A stretch of 64,000 nucleotides of DNA from Arenibacter palladensis (GTDB taxonomy: Bacteria > Bacteroidota > Bacteroidia > Flavobacteriales > Flavobacteriaceae): assembly GCF_900129275.1 (NCBI RefSeq), contig NZ_FQUX01000007.1, positions 186,001 to 250,000 of the forward strand. Direction: 5' to 3'. Below are positions 35,020 through 45,478 of the stretch, in pieces (positions within the stretch are counted from its first letter, which is position 1; each line of letters opens with the position of its first letter). Position numbers and translations under genes: made by a program. The notes beneath the pieces were generated by a model that saw only the letters and a program-made list of their open reading frames with translations, was not told where the DNA came from and searched no databases.

Positions 35020-36285
35020 TTAATTGATTAAAATGAAGACCAGGATACCTGAAAAGTATCCGATCAAGGCCAGCCAGGCTATTCGGCGCAAGTACCATAA
35101 AAAATCAATCTTCAGAATTCCCATGGCAGCCACTCCTGCGGCAGAGCCTATTACAAGTACGCTACCTCCAGTACCAGCACAATAAGCCAAAAAAGTCCAG
35201 AATTCATGATCTTGGGGAAAGGTTTCCATAGAATACATTCCCATGGCACCTGCCACCAATGGTACGTTATCTATTAAGGAGGATAAAAGCCCCAATAAGG
35301 TATTGGTGATGTGAAAATCTTTAAAAGTGGTTTCCAGTGCACTTCCCATAAACTCTAGGGAACCATTGGTTTCAATGGCAGCGACCGCTAAGAGGATTCC
35401 CAAAAAGAAAAGAATACTTGGGGTGTCAATTCTTTGAACCGTAGCGGCAACGGATAAATGGTGCTTTAATTCAATTGGCTTGTTTTTATGTAGTATTTCT
35501 GTAATTAGCCACAAAAGACATAAACTAAATAACATACCCAAAAAAGGTGGTAAATGAGTAATGGCTTTAAATACGGGTACCATTAAAAGTAGGCCTACGC
35601 CCAAAAGTAAAATAAAATTACTTTCCTTAGGACTAATTTGTTGGATCTTAGGAGTAGTGGGCACTTCTGCCTCAATGCTTTTGCCCTTAAATTGATATGA
35701 GGCAATAAGCAAAGGAACCAACAAACAGACCAAGCTAGGTAAAAAAACCTCGGTGATTATGGTGTTTGTGGAAACTTGACCTCCATTCCATAGCATAATC
35801 GTGGTGACATCGCCTATGGGCGACCAGGCACCACCTGCATTGGCCGCAATGATAATAAAACCTGCAAAATACCATAGGTCCGATTTGCTGGTCAAAAATT
35901 TCCTTAAAATAGCCATTATTACTATGGTAGTGGTGAGGTTGTCCAATACAGCAGATAGGAAAAAAGTGAGTATACACAATACCCAGAGTAACACAAGCAT
36001 GCTTCGGGTCTTTATGACTCTGAGGATAATTTCAAAGCCGTTGTGGATGTCTATTAACTCAACTATGGTCATTGCTCCAAGTAGAAAGAAGAGAATTTCG
36101 GCGATTTCTTCAAAATGTTCCTTTAGACTTATTAAGGTTTCCGAAAAATCTGTTCCAGTATGGGCAACAATAACCCATAGAACTACCCCTATAAACAGGG
36201 CGGTCGCTGCTTTGTCAATTTTAACTACGTGCTCCAGGGCTATGAGCATATAACCGGCAATAAAAAAAAGGGCTGTAATTAGCAT
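35020..36285 (-). CDS. nhaD: NhaD-type Na+/H+ antiporter
   Basis: A 421-residue inner-membrane protein with 11-12 hydrophobic segments. Landmarks of NhaD/ArsB-like antiporters are present: LSAVLDNLTTTIVIMAIL with the Asp in a helix break, AANAGGAWSPIGDVTTIMLW, LIDNVPLVAGAMGMY and GTGGSVLVIGSAAGVAAMG. It would expel Na+ in exchange for protons, as expected for a marine bacterium. Monocistronic, convergent with the orphan gene, and followed by the shared terminator at 34811-34844. Confidence 0.9.
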   Translation of the reverse strand: MLITALFFIAGYMLIALEHVVKIDKAATALFIGVVLWVIVAHTGTDFSETLISLKEHFEEIAEILFFLLGAMTIVELIDIHNGFEIILRVIKTRSMLVLLWVLCILTFFLSAVLDNLTTTIVIMAILRKFLTSKSDLWYFAGFIIIAANAGGAWSPIGDVTTIMLWNGGQVSTNTIITEVFLPSLVCLLVPLLIASYQFKGKSIEAEVPTTPKIQQISPKESNFILLLGVGLLLMVPVFKAITHLPPFLGMLFSLCLLWLITEILHKNKPIELKHHLSVAATVQRIDTPSILFFLGILLAVAAIETNGSLEFMGSALETTFKDFHITNTLLGLLSSLIDNVPLVAGAMGMYSMETFPQDHEFWTFLAYCAGTGGSVLVIGSAAGVAAMGILKIDFLWYLRRIAWLALIGYFSGILVFILIN

Positions 36286-36899
36286 GATAGTGTTTTTGGA
36301 AATCTATGGTTTGTTCTCATAACATTTTCAGTTTGGCCTGAGTTGGATCAGGCAATTAATTATTGGAAATTATTTTTATTTATTTAGGATTTACTTTCCT
36401 AGTTAAATTGACTTATGGTAGAATTATGGCTTTGGAATGGTGCAGTTGCCCATTCTTTTTTCTATAAGGCCGGAAGGCACTTACTAAATGAAATATTATA
36501 GAGATACTATGTGCATAGGAGGAAACAGTATTATATATAGGCAAGGGAATAAAAAAGAAAAGGCACTGGCCAAAACCCTATTATATCTAATTGCCAATTC
36601 TAAGGTATAAATAATAATCGTTAATAGATTGTTAAAAATCTATCTGGGGATCACTGTAGGGTAGCGCCTACATTTTGTTTTGAGATCCTTGATTTTTAGG
36701 TAACCCAATACAATAATGTTGGTTTTCAATTTGTGAAAAAGTGGATCCCTTCTTTTTCTTTAATGGGGATATTTAAAAAATACAAGGGTTGAATATAGAA
36801 CCGCTTAGAGATATAATTGTTTATGAAGGTGCCTCGAAAATGAAAAAGAAAGACACGGTTCGTTGGGGTGAATTGTTCAATAATGTCGAGGTCAATCGC
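36286..36899. other. Intergenic region between NhaD and aldehyde dehydrogenase
   Basis: A 614-bp gap. It must contain the nhaD promoter on the minus strand, but no clear element is visible. A plus-strand frame from TTG at 36789 (start NIEPLRDIIVYEGASKMKKK) has protein-like composition for about 40 codons, then runs antisense through the dehydrogenase end. It may be a relic and is not called as a gene. Confidence 0.4.
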
Positions 36900-38264
36900 T
36901 TAAAACAAATGTTTTATTTTCTTTACCAACTTCATGGGGAGGTTATAAGGTGGATACCTAAGAGGTGCATCCAACCAATTCGCTTTTTTGATGATGGACT
37001 TCTGATGTGAAAAAAGGTCGAAGGATCTTTTGCCATGATAGGCGCCTATTCCACTTGCACCAACCCCGCCGAATGGAAGTTTTTTATTGGTAATTTGGAT
37101 TACGGTGTCGTTGATAGCTCCCCCGCCAAAACTATACCTATTGATTATTTTTTTTTGGAAAGCTTTGCGGTTGGAGAACACATAAGTGGCCAAGGGTTTG
37201 CCATAATTAGTTAAGTGCCTCTCTATATCATCTTCATTGGTGTAAGCTATTATAGGTAGAATGGGCCCGAAAATTTCGCCCTTCATCAATTTACTGTCCA
37301 ATTTGGGCTCATTGACTAAGGTTGGTGCCAGATAATTATCTTCATCATTGCTATTGCCGCCAAAAAGAATTTCCTGGCCCTCCAACATATTTTTTAAACC
37401 TTCGAAATGACCTTTGCTCACCGTTCGTGAAAAATCGGGAGATTGTTCTATATTTTCTCCATAGCACTTGGTTATGTTTTGTTTTAGTGCACCCACAAGA
37501 CTGTCTTTAACGTCTTTGTGTACAAGGATATAATCTGTGGCAATACAGGTTTGGCCTGCATTTAAAAATTTGCCCCAAACAATTCGTTTTGCGGCCAAAT
37601 TTATAGACGCTGTTTCGTCCACTATGGTTGGATTTTTGCCTCCTAGTTCCAAGGTTACCGGAGTTAGGTGTTTTGCGGCCGATTCATACACTATTTGCCC
37701 AACTCGGGTACTTCCTGTAAAAAATATGTAGTCCCATTTTTCGGCCAAAAGTTCTTGGGATACTTGCACACCTCCCTCTACAACGGTAACATGTTCCGGT
37801 ACAAAAACTGCACTGATAATTTCGGAAATGATCGATGCCGTATGAGTTGTAACCTCGGAAGGTTTAACCACAACCGTATTCCCTGCCGCAACAGCTGCGA
37901 TCATAGGGGCAAATGCCAATTGAAATGGATAGTTCCATGGAGCAATTATCAAAACCACACCATATGGCTCTTTGTATATCCAATCTGAAGAGGGCCAATT
38001 CATTAAAGTGGCGGATTTTCTTTCAGGACTGGCCCAAAAGCGAATATTTTTCAAAGTCAATTTTAGTTCTGCCAAAACGAATTGCGTTTCCGCTGCCAAG
38101 GTCTCAAATTTGGGCTTTTTAAAATCTTTATAAATAGCTTCGGCAATGTCATCCTCACGAGCAATTATTTCTTTATATAACTGCTTCAAGGCTTCTTTTC
38201 GAAATGAAACATCCTTGGTCTTTTGTCTGATAAAAAAATCGCGCTGTTTTTCTAAAATCTTCAT
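36900..38264 (-). CDS. Class 3 aldehyde dehydrogenase
   Basis: A 454-residue NAD(P)-dependent aldehyde dehydrogenase. VLIIAPWNYPFQLAF is the classic substrate/cofactor region; FFTGSTRVGQ, VTLELGGKNP (general base Glu) and NAGQTCIATDY (catalytic Cys) follow. At about 450 residues it is short, like class 3/AlkH-type enzymes for medium- and long-chain fatty aldehydes, and it ends in a basic and hydrophobic tail (PMKLVKKIKHLF) that might touch the membrane. Monocistronic; the terminator of the upstream operon separates it from the SusC/D genes. Confidence 0.9.
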   Translation of the reverse strand: MKILEKQRDFFIRQKTKDVSFRKEALKQLYKEIIAREDDIAEAIYKDFKKPKFETLAAETQFVLAELKLTLKNIRFWASPERKSATLMNWPSSDWIYKEPYGVVLIIAPWNYPFQLAFAPMIAAVAAGNTVVVKPSEVTTHTASIISEIISAVFVPEHVTVVEGGVQVSQELLAEKWDYIFFTGSTRVGQIVYESAAKHLTPVTLELGGKNPTIVDETASINLAAKRIVWGKFLNAGQTCIATDYILVHKDVKDSLVGALKQNITKCYGENIEQSPDFSRTVSKGHFEGLKNMLEGQEILFGGNSNDEDNYLAPTLVNEPKLDSKLMKGEIFGPILPIIAYTNEDDIERHLTNYGKPLATYVFSNRKAFQKKIINRYSFGGGAINDTVIQITNKKLPFGGVGASGIGAYHGKRSFDLFSHQKSIIKKANWLDAPLRYPPYNLPMKLVKKIKHLF

Positions 38265-38280
38265 GGCATTAAATTAATAC

Positions 38281-38313
38281 AAAAAACATCCCCAAATCTA
38301 TTCATTTGGGGAT
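38281..38313 (-). terminator. Rho-independent terminator after the SusC/D-PKD genes
   Basis: ATCCCCAAAT pairs with ATTTGGGGAT around a 6-nt loop (CTATTC). On the minus strand a run of T follows (plus-strand A-tract 38281-38286). It lies 70 bp beyond the PKD lipoprotein stop and 17 bp before the aldehyde dehydrogenase start. Confidence 0.85.
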
Positions 38314-38382
38314 ATTGTTGAATTTATACTTCGAACGTTACATAATATAAATCAATACTTCAATCAATACAATTTTTAGGAC

Positions 38383-39288
38383 TTATAAAGATTCCAAAGT
38401 CAAATGAAAGAACAATGTTGGCGTATTATAAAAATCCTGTTCCGTATGTATTCCTAAAGCTACGTTCATGGTAGTTTCGGTAATTTCCTTGAGAATTACA
38501 ATGTTGGTTGTTTCTTTAAAACCTAAATATTCCCCTAAAATGAGACGTTGTTTCCCCGTAAAATTAATACTAACGGGTCCTACTTGCGGATAAAGTGTAT
38601 CAATAGTAAAATCTTCCTCGCTGAGTTCCCAAGTTGCATCGGTTACAGGAGTATAGATAGCATGGGCCAAGGGAACGTTGGCTAGATCTGCGGATACGGC
38701 AGTAATATTGGCACCATGAAAAGCACTTGCATGTATTATTCCCATAAGGCTTTGGCCGTCAACATTGTTTACTTTATAGGTGCCGTCATGTACAAAGGTA
38801 AATGAATCTTCATATGAGGCGCCTAGACCTACGGCTTCCAATAAATTGTCAAAGGATGCTATTAAAAGTCCAAGTTTATTTTCGATTAGTCCTGCACCAT
38901 CCTTGCCTGCTGTATAGGCTTTTTTCAATTTCCAGGTTTTGCCCTCAGGTTTCGCTGGCCCACCGGTTAGGAGAATATCAAGTGTAGGAAGTATGGTGAT
39001 AGTTTTGGTTTCTGAGAACGTCCCATTTTCACCACTTACCGTCATGATTACATTATACGTTCCGGGACTGGAATACGCATAGACCGGGTCTTCCTCGGAA
39101 CTGGTAGCACCGTCGCCAAAATCCCAACTTATGGAAGTTGCATTTTCAACAGTACCGTTGAAAGTTACTACAGAACCATCCACTGCAAATTGAAAATCCG
39201 AAAGAGGTAATTTAGGGTCACTATCTTTACTACAATTAACCAATACTACGGCCATTAATAGAAGACTTAAAATCTTTATATTTTTCAT
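38383..39288 (-). CDS. PKD-domain lipoprotein of the SusC/D locus
   Basis: A 301-residue lipoprotein (lipid Cys19, VVLVNC). Residues 30-98 form one PKD domain (SISWDFGDGATSSEEDPVYAYSSPGTY). After the linker ILLTGGPAKPEGKTWKL, the rest is a beta-rich domain seen in SusE/SusF-position proteins of Bacteroidota loci. It is likely a surface-exposed ligand-binding partner of the SusC/D complex, 18 bp downstream of susD-like gene and last in the operon. No enzyme motif is seen. The binding role is inferred from position. Confidence 0.8.
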   Translation of the reverse strand: MKNIKILSLLLMAVVLVNCSKDSDPKLPLSDFQFAVDGSVVTFNGTVENATSISWDFGDGATSSEEDPVYAYSSPGTYNVIMTVSGENGTFSETKTITILPTLDILLTGGPAKPEGKTWKLKKAYTAGKDGAGLIENKLGLLIASFDNLLEAVGLGASYEDSFTFVHDGTYKVNNVDGQSLMGIIHASAFHGANITAVSADLANVPLAHAIYTPVTDATWELSEEDFTIDTLYPQVGPVSINFTGKQRLILGEYLGFKETTNIVILKEITETTMNVALGIHTEQDFYNTPTLFFHLTLESL

Positions 39289-39306
39289 CTGTTTATATTT
39301 ATAGTT

Positions 39307-40788
39307 TTAGTTTTTATCCCACCATACCGGAGTATCAATCTTGTTTGCCCCCTGTCTCGAAATAGCTTCTTGTACGTTGGAACTATTTGAACCTAATTCA
39401 AAGGAAGAGTAATTAAACCTACTAGGCATAATGCCATTGGTTGCCCCGGCCGATAAATTTTCACTTGTTCTTAACGGTATAACAGGATAACCCGTACGAC
39501 GGATATGGGACCACCCCTCAAAGTAATTAGGGGTTAGTGCCAACCACATTTGGATGCCAATTTGTTCCTCATCGTTCACTCCTGATAAAGTAGCTGTAGG
39601 TGAGGCCATAAAACCAATAATTTCTGTATCATCAACTTCCCACTGCTTTAAGGAAATCTCTATGCCCTTTCTATATAGAATGTTGGCCTGCGCGGGATCA
39701 TTATCATAGGCCAATGCCGCCTCTGCCCTTAACAACCAGGTTTCGGCCGCGGTCATCACATATAACTTACTTTCCGGGGAGGATAAAGCAAGTCCCATAT
39801 CGGATAAGTTGGCGAAATTGGAATTACCAAATGCCTGATCTGTCAATCCATTTACAATACCGGAATACTCTCCATTAGCATCCTGACTAACGAACACGGA
39901 CAACCTGGGATCGTTGGTGCTTTGTAATTGATCAATTAAGAATGTAGACATTTTGATGGACGGAAAGCCTGTTCTTCTGGTATACCATGCATTACCTGTC
40001 CCTTCCGTTTCAATCATAAAGGCATCATGTTCCGGGCTTTCCATTAAGGGGTCGGACAAACATTGGGCCACAGTTGATTGCGAAAGATCATTATCTGCAT
40101 ATCTCAATCGCATAGCAAGACGCAATCGAACACTATTGGCGAATCGAACCCATTTGCCCAAATCGTTATTGTAGATGGGATCTGAATTGGGATATGCCAT
40201 GGCAGGATCTGCGGTCTTCAAAATAGCGATACTGTTCGTAAGCCTAATGATCATGTCCTTATAAATACTTTCCTGGGTATCATATTTTGGAAGCAGTATA
40301 TCTTGTGATTTGCCTTTGCCTCCCTCGGTATAAGGTACATCGCCAAAGGCATCGGTAACCTTGGCATAGCCCAGTACGGCTATAATATGGGCAAGGGCAT
40401 TCCGTACATTGTTGGGAGTGCTTGAGGTTGAAGTTAATTCCAAAACCTCCTCTATATGACGTATAGATCCACTATAGCCATCATTTAATATACTATTGTA
40501 ATCCTGGTCATGGCCATCTCCATATTGATCTGGAGCCCTCCAAGTACTTCCTGCCACATAGTAATGGGCATGCATACCGGCAAAATGGGAAGAACCATTG
40601 TCCGCAGTCCCTTGAAATAAACTTCTGACCGCCTTGGTAAATAAGGCTGAATCATCTATGTTGGTTACGGCATTTGGGTTATCATATAGGTCTTCCAAAT
40701 GCCCTTCACATGAAAGGAACAACATTCCTATTCCTACTGCGACAACTATTTTTGTTCTTATCGTATTACATATTGTTTGCATAGTCAT
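39307..40788 (-). CDS. SusD/RagB-family outer-membrane lipoprotein (SusD-like 2 type)
   Basis: A 493-residue lipoprotein (lipid Cys27, GMLFLSC), beginning [16 protein letters not shown], the usual start of the SusD-like 2 group. [14 protein letters not shown] and the final region with [10 protein letters not shown] are further group marks. The start is the ATG at 40788; a TTG one codon upstream is possible. Only 5 bp separate it from the SusC gene. SusD proteins are lids on SusC barrels and bind glycans or, in this sub-group, often peptides or other ligands. The ligand is unknown. Confidence 0.9.
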   Translation of the reverse strand: MTMQTICNTIRTKIVVAVGIGMLFLSCEGHLEDLYDNPNAVTNIDDSALFTKAVRSLFQGTADNGSSHFAGMHAHYYVAGSTWRAPDQYGDGHDQDYNSILNDGYSGSIRHIEEVLELTSTSSTPNNVRNALAHIIAVLGYAKVTDAFGDVPYTEGGKGKSQDILLPKYDTQESIYKDMIIRLTNSIAILKTADPAMAYPNSDPIYNNDLGKWVRFANSVRLRLAMRLRYADNDLSQSTVAQCLSDPLMESPEHDAFMIETEGTGNAWYTRRTGFPSIKMSTFLIDQLQSTNDPRLSVFVSQDANGEYSGIVNGLTDQAFGNSNFANLSDMGLALSSPESKLYVMTAAETWLLRAEAALAYDNDPAQANILYRKGIEISLKQWEVDDTEIIGFMASPTATLSGVNDEEQIGIQMWLALTPNYFEGWSHIRRTGYPVIPLRTSENLSAGATNGIMPSRFNYSSFELGSNSSNVQEAISRQGANKIDTPVWWDKN

Positions 40789-40793
40789 CAATA

Positions 40794-43700
40794 TTAAAAG
40801 TTGATTTTTAGGTTCATTCCATAACTTCGCGTAGAGGGCAGTGATGAATGTTCGAAGGCCGTACTGGTCGGGCCACTGCTATAGGTTGCCTCAGGATCTA
40901 TATCGCCAGCGGCGTTGTAAAGGAAGAGTAAATTCCTGCCAACTGCTGATAGGGCGGCCGATTGAATGAAGGTGTTTTTTAGCATTTTTCTGGGTAGATC
41001 GAAAGTCAATGCCACCTCTCTAAGTTTTACATTGGTTGCATCTAGAATGAGGTCGGTTGCGATCTCATTGGAGAATATATCTGTAAATTGTTTTAGCATA
41101 GCACTGGTTGGGGAGTCGTTTACAAACCCAGTATGCTCATTGATGCCCTCTTCAATAATACCACTTTCCCTACCTACCAGACTGCGGGCGTCCGTTCCGA
41201 AAAACAAACGGTATCCTCGACCATAGGAATAATACTCCCCGCCCACCTGAGCGCTGATGAGCGAACTTAAAGTGAAGTTTTTAAAGCGAATCTTACTGGT
41301 AAAACCCCCATACCAATCCGGGTTTATATTTCCCAGGGCAATACGATCTCCCCTTTTGGCGAGGCCATCATCGCCAATAATCTTTCTACCAAAATTATCC
41401 CTTAAAAAATCATTGCCATAAATGGTGCCAAATTCTTGGCCGGGCCTGGCTTCAACCGAAGCTGTCCAAAGAGATCCAAGGGAAATACTTTCCAATCCTT
41501 CATTCAGGGTAATTACCTTAGAGTTACCTTTTGTGAAATTAAATCCTAGGTCCCATGAAAAATTCTCGGAGTCAAATGGAATCAAATTCAATTGTGCTTC
41601 AATTCCCTTATTTTCAATTTCCCCTGCATTGATCACTTTTGAGGAATAGGCCGTGGTTCCTGAGATTGGAACCGCCATAATCTGGTCTGTGGTATTCGTC
41701 CTATAATAGGTAAAATCCAATGTAATCCGATTTTTCAGAAAACCTAGATCGGCACCAATTTCCCATGACTCTGAAGTTTCAGGTCTTAAATCGAAAGAAG
41801 GAAGACTTCCTGAAATAGAGGCCACTGTATAGGGCAATGTAACGGTTTGATCTATGTTGTAGACTGCCTGGGTTCTATAAGGGTTGGTATCGTTCCCAAC
41901 TTTGGCAAAGGAACCCCTTAATTTACCTGTACTTAAGATGCTGGAATTAATACCCAACAATTTTGTGAACAACAAACTCATGTTCTCCGAATGGTACCAA
42001 TATGAATTGTTGGCTTGAGGCAAGGCTGAAGAATTATCATTTCTAACGGTAGCGTCAAAATATAAGTAGCCCTTGTAACTAAATTGTCCCAATGCATAGT
42101 ACGAATAAATGGCCTTTTTCGTGATATTTTCAGAGGAAAAGGAATTCTTATAATTGTCGATTCTATAAAAATTGGGAACTTTGGCATCATTGCCCCAAAT
42201 ATTCTTGTCGCTACTGTACTCATTGCGGTAGTTGGCCCCAAGGCTTAGGCCTATATTGAAATCTGAAATGCTGGTGGAATAGGTTCCTAAAATATCGGAG
42301 TTCCAAATACTACTTTTGTTATCATCATGTCTATAGGAACCTAATCCGTTTTCAATGGCCTGGGCTCCTGTTGCCCCATAACTTGTAAAATCGCTAATAA
42401 TATAATCTATACTCGATTTTGCGGTTATATTGAATTTGTTATCAATATCCCAGTTGGCCGAGATAAAGCCTTGAAAATGATCCTTTTTATCAACATTGCC
42501 TGCATTTTCCAAAGCCCAATATGGATTGTTGAAAGTGTTGTCCAAGTTCCATTTTATTTCTTCCCCGTTAGCGTTCACGGTATTGTTTCGGACATCATCC
42601 AAACGGATATCCCGAGGCATTAAAGAAAGTTGAAGGGAAGTATTTCCACTACCTTCTGCCAATTGAGGTCTGTTTTTTATTTTGGAAGTGATATAGGTCA
42701 TTTTTCCGTCAACACTAAATCCATCCGTTAATTTGGTAGATCCCCTTAGATTAAATGTCTGTTTGGACAATGTATTATTGCTGACGATGCCTTGCCCATC
42801 CTCATCCGTAATGGCCAGTCTAAAGGAGCCTTTGTCACCTGCACCTTCAAAGGCCAAAGTATTGGATAAAGCAAAGCCGGTTTGATAAAACTCTTGATAG
42901 GGATCCTTAATAGGATTGGGGGAATAGGTGTCTTGCCTTCCTAGCCAGTTCGTATAGGTCTGACCTTCCATTTTAGGTCCCCAGCTCCATGAAAAGGGAT
43001 AGTCCAGAACAGGTCTCCCATTGGCGTTTATCGGGGCAAAATCCCCAAATGCGCCTGCTCCATATTCATTCTGTAAATCAGGAGTTAAGGCAATATCTAT
43101 AAACGAGAAGGATGAATTGAAAGAAATACCAACACCGTCCTTTTTTATTCCCGATTTGGTGGTGACCAAAATTACCCCGTTCATCCCTAGTGACCCATAG
43201 GCCGCAGCGGCACCTGCCCCTTTAAGGACACTAATGGATTCAACGTCATCGGGATTGATATCCGATAGGGCATCGCCACGGTCTATGCCACCGCTTCCGC
43301 TAGCTCCACCCGAGCTATTGCTAATGGGAATACCGTCAACGACTACCAATGGTCTATTATTACCGTTAATGGTAGTGATGCCTCTAAGGAGTACCCGGCT
43401 GGAACCGTCAACGCCAGTATTGGATTGGGTAATCTGTAATCCGGATACTTTTCCTGAAAGGGAATTCACTATGTTATTTTCCCGCGCTACGTTAACTTCC
43501 TCAGAAGATACTTGGGAGATGGAATATCCAAGTGACTCCTTGTCCCTTTGGATGTTTAGTGCAGTAACCACAACCTCGTCTATCTGTTCCGCATTAATAT
43601 CCATATAGACATTAATTGTTGTTTGGTTCGTGACCGCTATTTCCTTGGTGGAATACCCAATGTAGGAGAATTCCAAAATATCATTATCGCCGATATTTGC

Positions 43701-43880
43701 CAAGGAATAATTCCCATCAAAATCCGTGGTCGTCCCTTTCTTGGTTCCTTTGACCAATACGCTCACTCCAATGAGCGGGGTATTGGTGTCTTTTTCCAGC
43801 ACGCGACCGGAAATGGTCTTTTGGGCCTCGGCAGTAATTATGGTACCGAATACGGCCAATATTAGAATTAGTTTGTTCAT
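40794..43880 (-). CDS. SusC/RagA-family TonB-dependent outer-membrane transporter
   Basis: A 1028-residue barrel protein: signal peptide (ending TAEAQ), carboxypeptidase-regulatory-like domain (about 20-105, [19 protein letters not shown]), the TonB-box region near DEVVVTA, plug domain with [10 protein letters not shown] and [19 protein letters not shown], and a 22-strand-type barrel ending in Phe (MNLKINF). It imports large ligands through the outer membrane, powered by TonB. Partner SusD follows at once; the beta-helix/cytochrome and peroxidase genes lie upstream on the same strand. A role linked to redox chemistry in the periplasm is therefore suggested by context. Confidence 0.95.
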   Translation of the reverse strand: MNKLILILAVFGTIITAEAQKTISGRVLEKDTNTPLIGVSVLVKGTKKGTTTDFDGNYSLANIGDNDILEFSYIGYSTKEIAVTNQTTINVYMDINAEQIDEVVVTALNIQRDKESLGYSISQVSSEEVNVARENNIVNSLSGKVSGLQITQSNTGVDGSSRVLLRGITTINGNNRPLVVVDGIPISNSSGGASGSGGIDRGDALSDINPDDVESISVLKGAGAAAAYGSLGMNGVILVTTKSGIKKDGVGISFNSSFSFIDIALTPDLQNEYGAGAFGDFAPINANGRPVLDYPFSWSWGPKMEGQTYTNWLGRQDTYSPNPIKDPYQEFYQTGFALSNTLAFEGAGDKGSFRLAITDEDGQGIVSNNTLSKQTFNLRGSTKLTDGFSVDGKMTYITSKIKNRPQLAEGSGNTSLQLSLMPRDIRLDDVRNNTVNANGEEIKWNLDNTFNNPYWALENAGNVDKKDHFQGFISANWDIDNKFNITAKSSIDYIISDFTSYGATGAQAIENGLGSYRHDDNKSSIWNSDILGTYSTSISDFNIGLSLGANYRNEYSSDKNIWGNDAKVPNFYRIDNYKNSFSSENITKKAIYSYYALGQFSYKGYLYFDATVRNDNSSALPQANNSYWYHSENMSLLFTKLLGINSSILSTGKLRGSFAKVGNDTNPYRTQAVYNIDQTVTLPYTVASISGSLPSFDLRPETSESWEIGADLGFLKNRITLDFTYYRTNTTDQIMAVPISGTTAYSSKVINAGEIENKGIEAQLNLIPFDSENFSWDLGFNFTKGNSKVITLNEGLESISLGSLWTASVEARPGQEFGTIYGNDFLRDNFGRKIIGDDGLAKRGDRIALGNINPDWYGGFTSKIRFKNFTLSSLISAQVGGEYYSYGRGYRLFFGTDARSLVGRESGIIEEGINEHTGFVNDSPTSAMLKQFTDIFSNEIATDLILDATNVKLREVALTFDLPRKMLKNTFIQSAALSAVGRNLLFLYNAAGDIDPEATYSSGPTSTAFEHSSLPSTRSYGMNLKINF

Positions 43881-43951
43881 ATAATTGTGTTTGGTGGTTT
43901 ATTTAAGCTGTTCTCTGGTAACTACCTTTTGTGGCGGACATTTTGAACGAT

Positions 43952-45460
43952 TTAATGCTTCAGTGCCAAGATATATTCGGCAACCGCCATTTTGGCTTCC
44001 TCCGATAAATAATTTTGTGGCGGCATTTCCGGGTAGTCTTCCCTTAGGTTTTTTGGTGCCGTGATATAATCTACTATACCTTGGGGATTGTCGTGGTGAA
44101 TTGCCTGAAGGATTTCGGTTGGCGGACCTATCAATCTGGTGCCAAAAGCGTGACAACCTGCGCATACCCCATAATATGTAAGCTCGCCCAACTCTTCTTT
44201 GGATACGGATCTTGGGGGTACGGGTGATGGGGTCATCATAGTTGCTATGTCCTCAGTATCGGTAATTTGGGCTACTCCGTAGCCATCCAATCCAAAGGTT
44301 CGGAATTTGTTCTTATCCCTTATGGTACTGCCAGTTCCACCTCCATAGGCAAAAATGTCGGGACCCTTTGTGTCCATTTGGGTAAGCATAATTGCCTTAA
44401 TTTCACCCGTGGGGTCATTGCCGTTATTGAACATGATATTATCCAGTATAACGACCCTGTCCGGATTTCCTTCGGAATTGGGGTCATTTGCCTTTGGAGC
44501 ACCGGTAGCGAGATCTACTATGGTAATCCCTGTGTTATTATTTCCTGTAATAATATTGTTCTCTACAATGACATCATCGGCAGCCATAATTAAAATACCC
44601 GTACCCGATGGAATTCCGGAAACCGTTGATCCAGGGGCACCAAAGTTTTCATGGTTGTTGTTTACAACAAAGTTATTGCGCAGTATAACATCAAAGGTGG
44701 TCTTTATGGGAAGGCCGGGGGTGACAAAAGCTAGGAGTCCCCCTGTATTATTATGGGCATAATTGTTTTCTACCAAGCAGTGCCTGGAATTTTCAATCTC
44801 TATTCCCGCAACATTATCAAATACTTCGTTATGTCTTACATCTACATTATCGCACATGCCTATATATATGGCTGCATCCGCAATTTTGCTCAATACGTTA
44901 TGTTCCACCAGCCCGTTTTTGCCATACTGTGGAAAGATGCCATAAACCCCGGTATCAATAATCCAGTTGTTGCGGATAATAAAATTGTTACCAGCTTGGC
45001 CCATTATGCCATTGCCTTTGTAGTTGATTATTTTGAAATTCTCTATAAGAATTCCATTACCGGAATACAGGAAGGCATCGTTTATTTCTTTTTTGCCATC
45101 CAAAGTGGGCCATTCTCCTTTGATTACTACGCCTTGTAAGCTAATATCATCCTTATCAATGTATACGTTCTCCGAATACGTTCCTGGATATACGCGTATT
45201 AGATCTCCTGGATTTGCCTCTTTTACGGCATCCTGAATGGAGGAGCCCTTTCTTACTTCTATGATTTTTCCTGTAAATTCTCGATTGGAAGCTACTTGTG
45301 TAGTGTCGTTTTTGAGCCCTATATTTCTATATTTTATGGTAGAAGGAATAGGAACAGTCTCCACATTATCTTGTCCAAAGAACGATTTTCCTATGAACAC
45401 CCCAATACCCAATAGTACAATGGAACCGAGGATTTTTAAAAATGGTGATTTTTTCTTCAT
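43952..45460 (-). CDS. Parallel beta-helix protein with C-terminal cytochrome c domain
   Basis: A 502-residue exported protein with an N-terminal membrane anchor (ILGSIVLLGIGVFIGKSFF). Residues about 65-400 are a right-handed parallel beta-helix (repeats such as NGILIENFKI, NNFIIRNNWI, CLVENNYAHN, DVIVENNIIT) of the NosD/CASH type, and the tail is a class I cytochrome c with C433-A-G-C436-H437 and Met479 (YPEMPPQ). It resembles a family of paired beta-helix proteins of unknown role (TIGR03805-like), here fused to haem. 18 bp after the peroxidase gene and 71 bp before the SusC gene. The haem probably exchanges electrons with the peroxidase; the helix may bind a polymer. Confidence 0.85.
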   Translation of the reverse strand: MKKKSPFLKILGSIVLLGIGVFIGKSFFGQDNVETVPIPSTIKYRNIGLKNDTTQVASNREFTGKIIEVRKGSSIQDAVKEANPGDLIRVYPGTYSENVYIDKDDISLQGVVIKGEWPTLDGKKEINDAFLYSGNGILIENFKIINYKGNGIMGQAGNNFIIRNNWIIDTGVYGIFPQYGKNGLVEHNVLSKIADAAIYIGMCDNVDVRHNEVFDNVAGIEIENSRHCLVENNYAHNNTGGLLAFVTPGLPIKTTFDVILRNNFVVNNNHENFGAPGSTVSGIPSGTGILIMAADDVIVENNIITGNNNTGITIVDLATGAPKANDPNSEGNPDRVVILDNIMFNNGNDPTGEIKAIMLTQMDTKGPDIFAYGGGTGSTIRDKNKFRTFGLDGYGVAQITDTEDIATMMTPSPVPPRSVSKEELGELTYYGVCAGCHAFGTRLIGPPTEILQAIHHDNPQGIVDYITAPKNLREDYPEMPPQNYLSEEAKMAVAEYILALKH

Positions 45461-45478
45461 TTTTTAATTGATTATTAA

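Noticed and set aside
36789-37010. 73-codon plus-strand frame overlapping the aldehyde dehydrogenase end
   Set aside because: TTG start and antisense overlap with a real gene for half its length; composition is protein-like only in the first 40 codons, so at most a relic.
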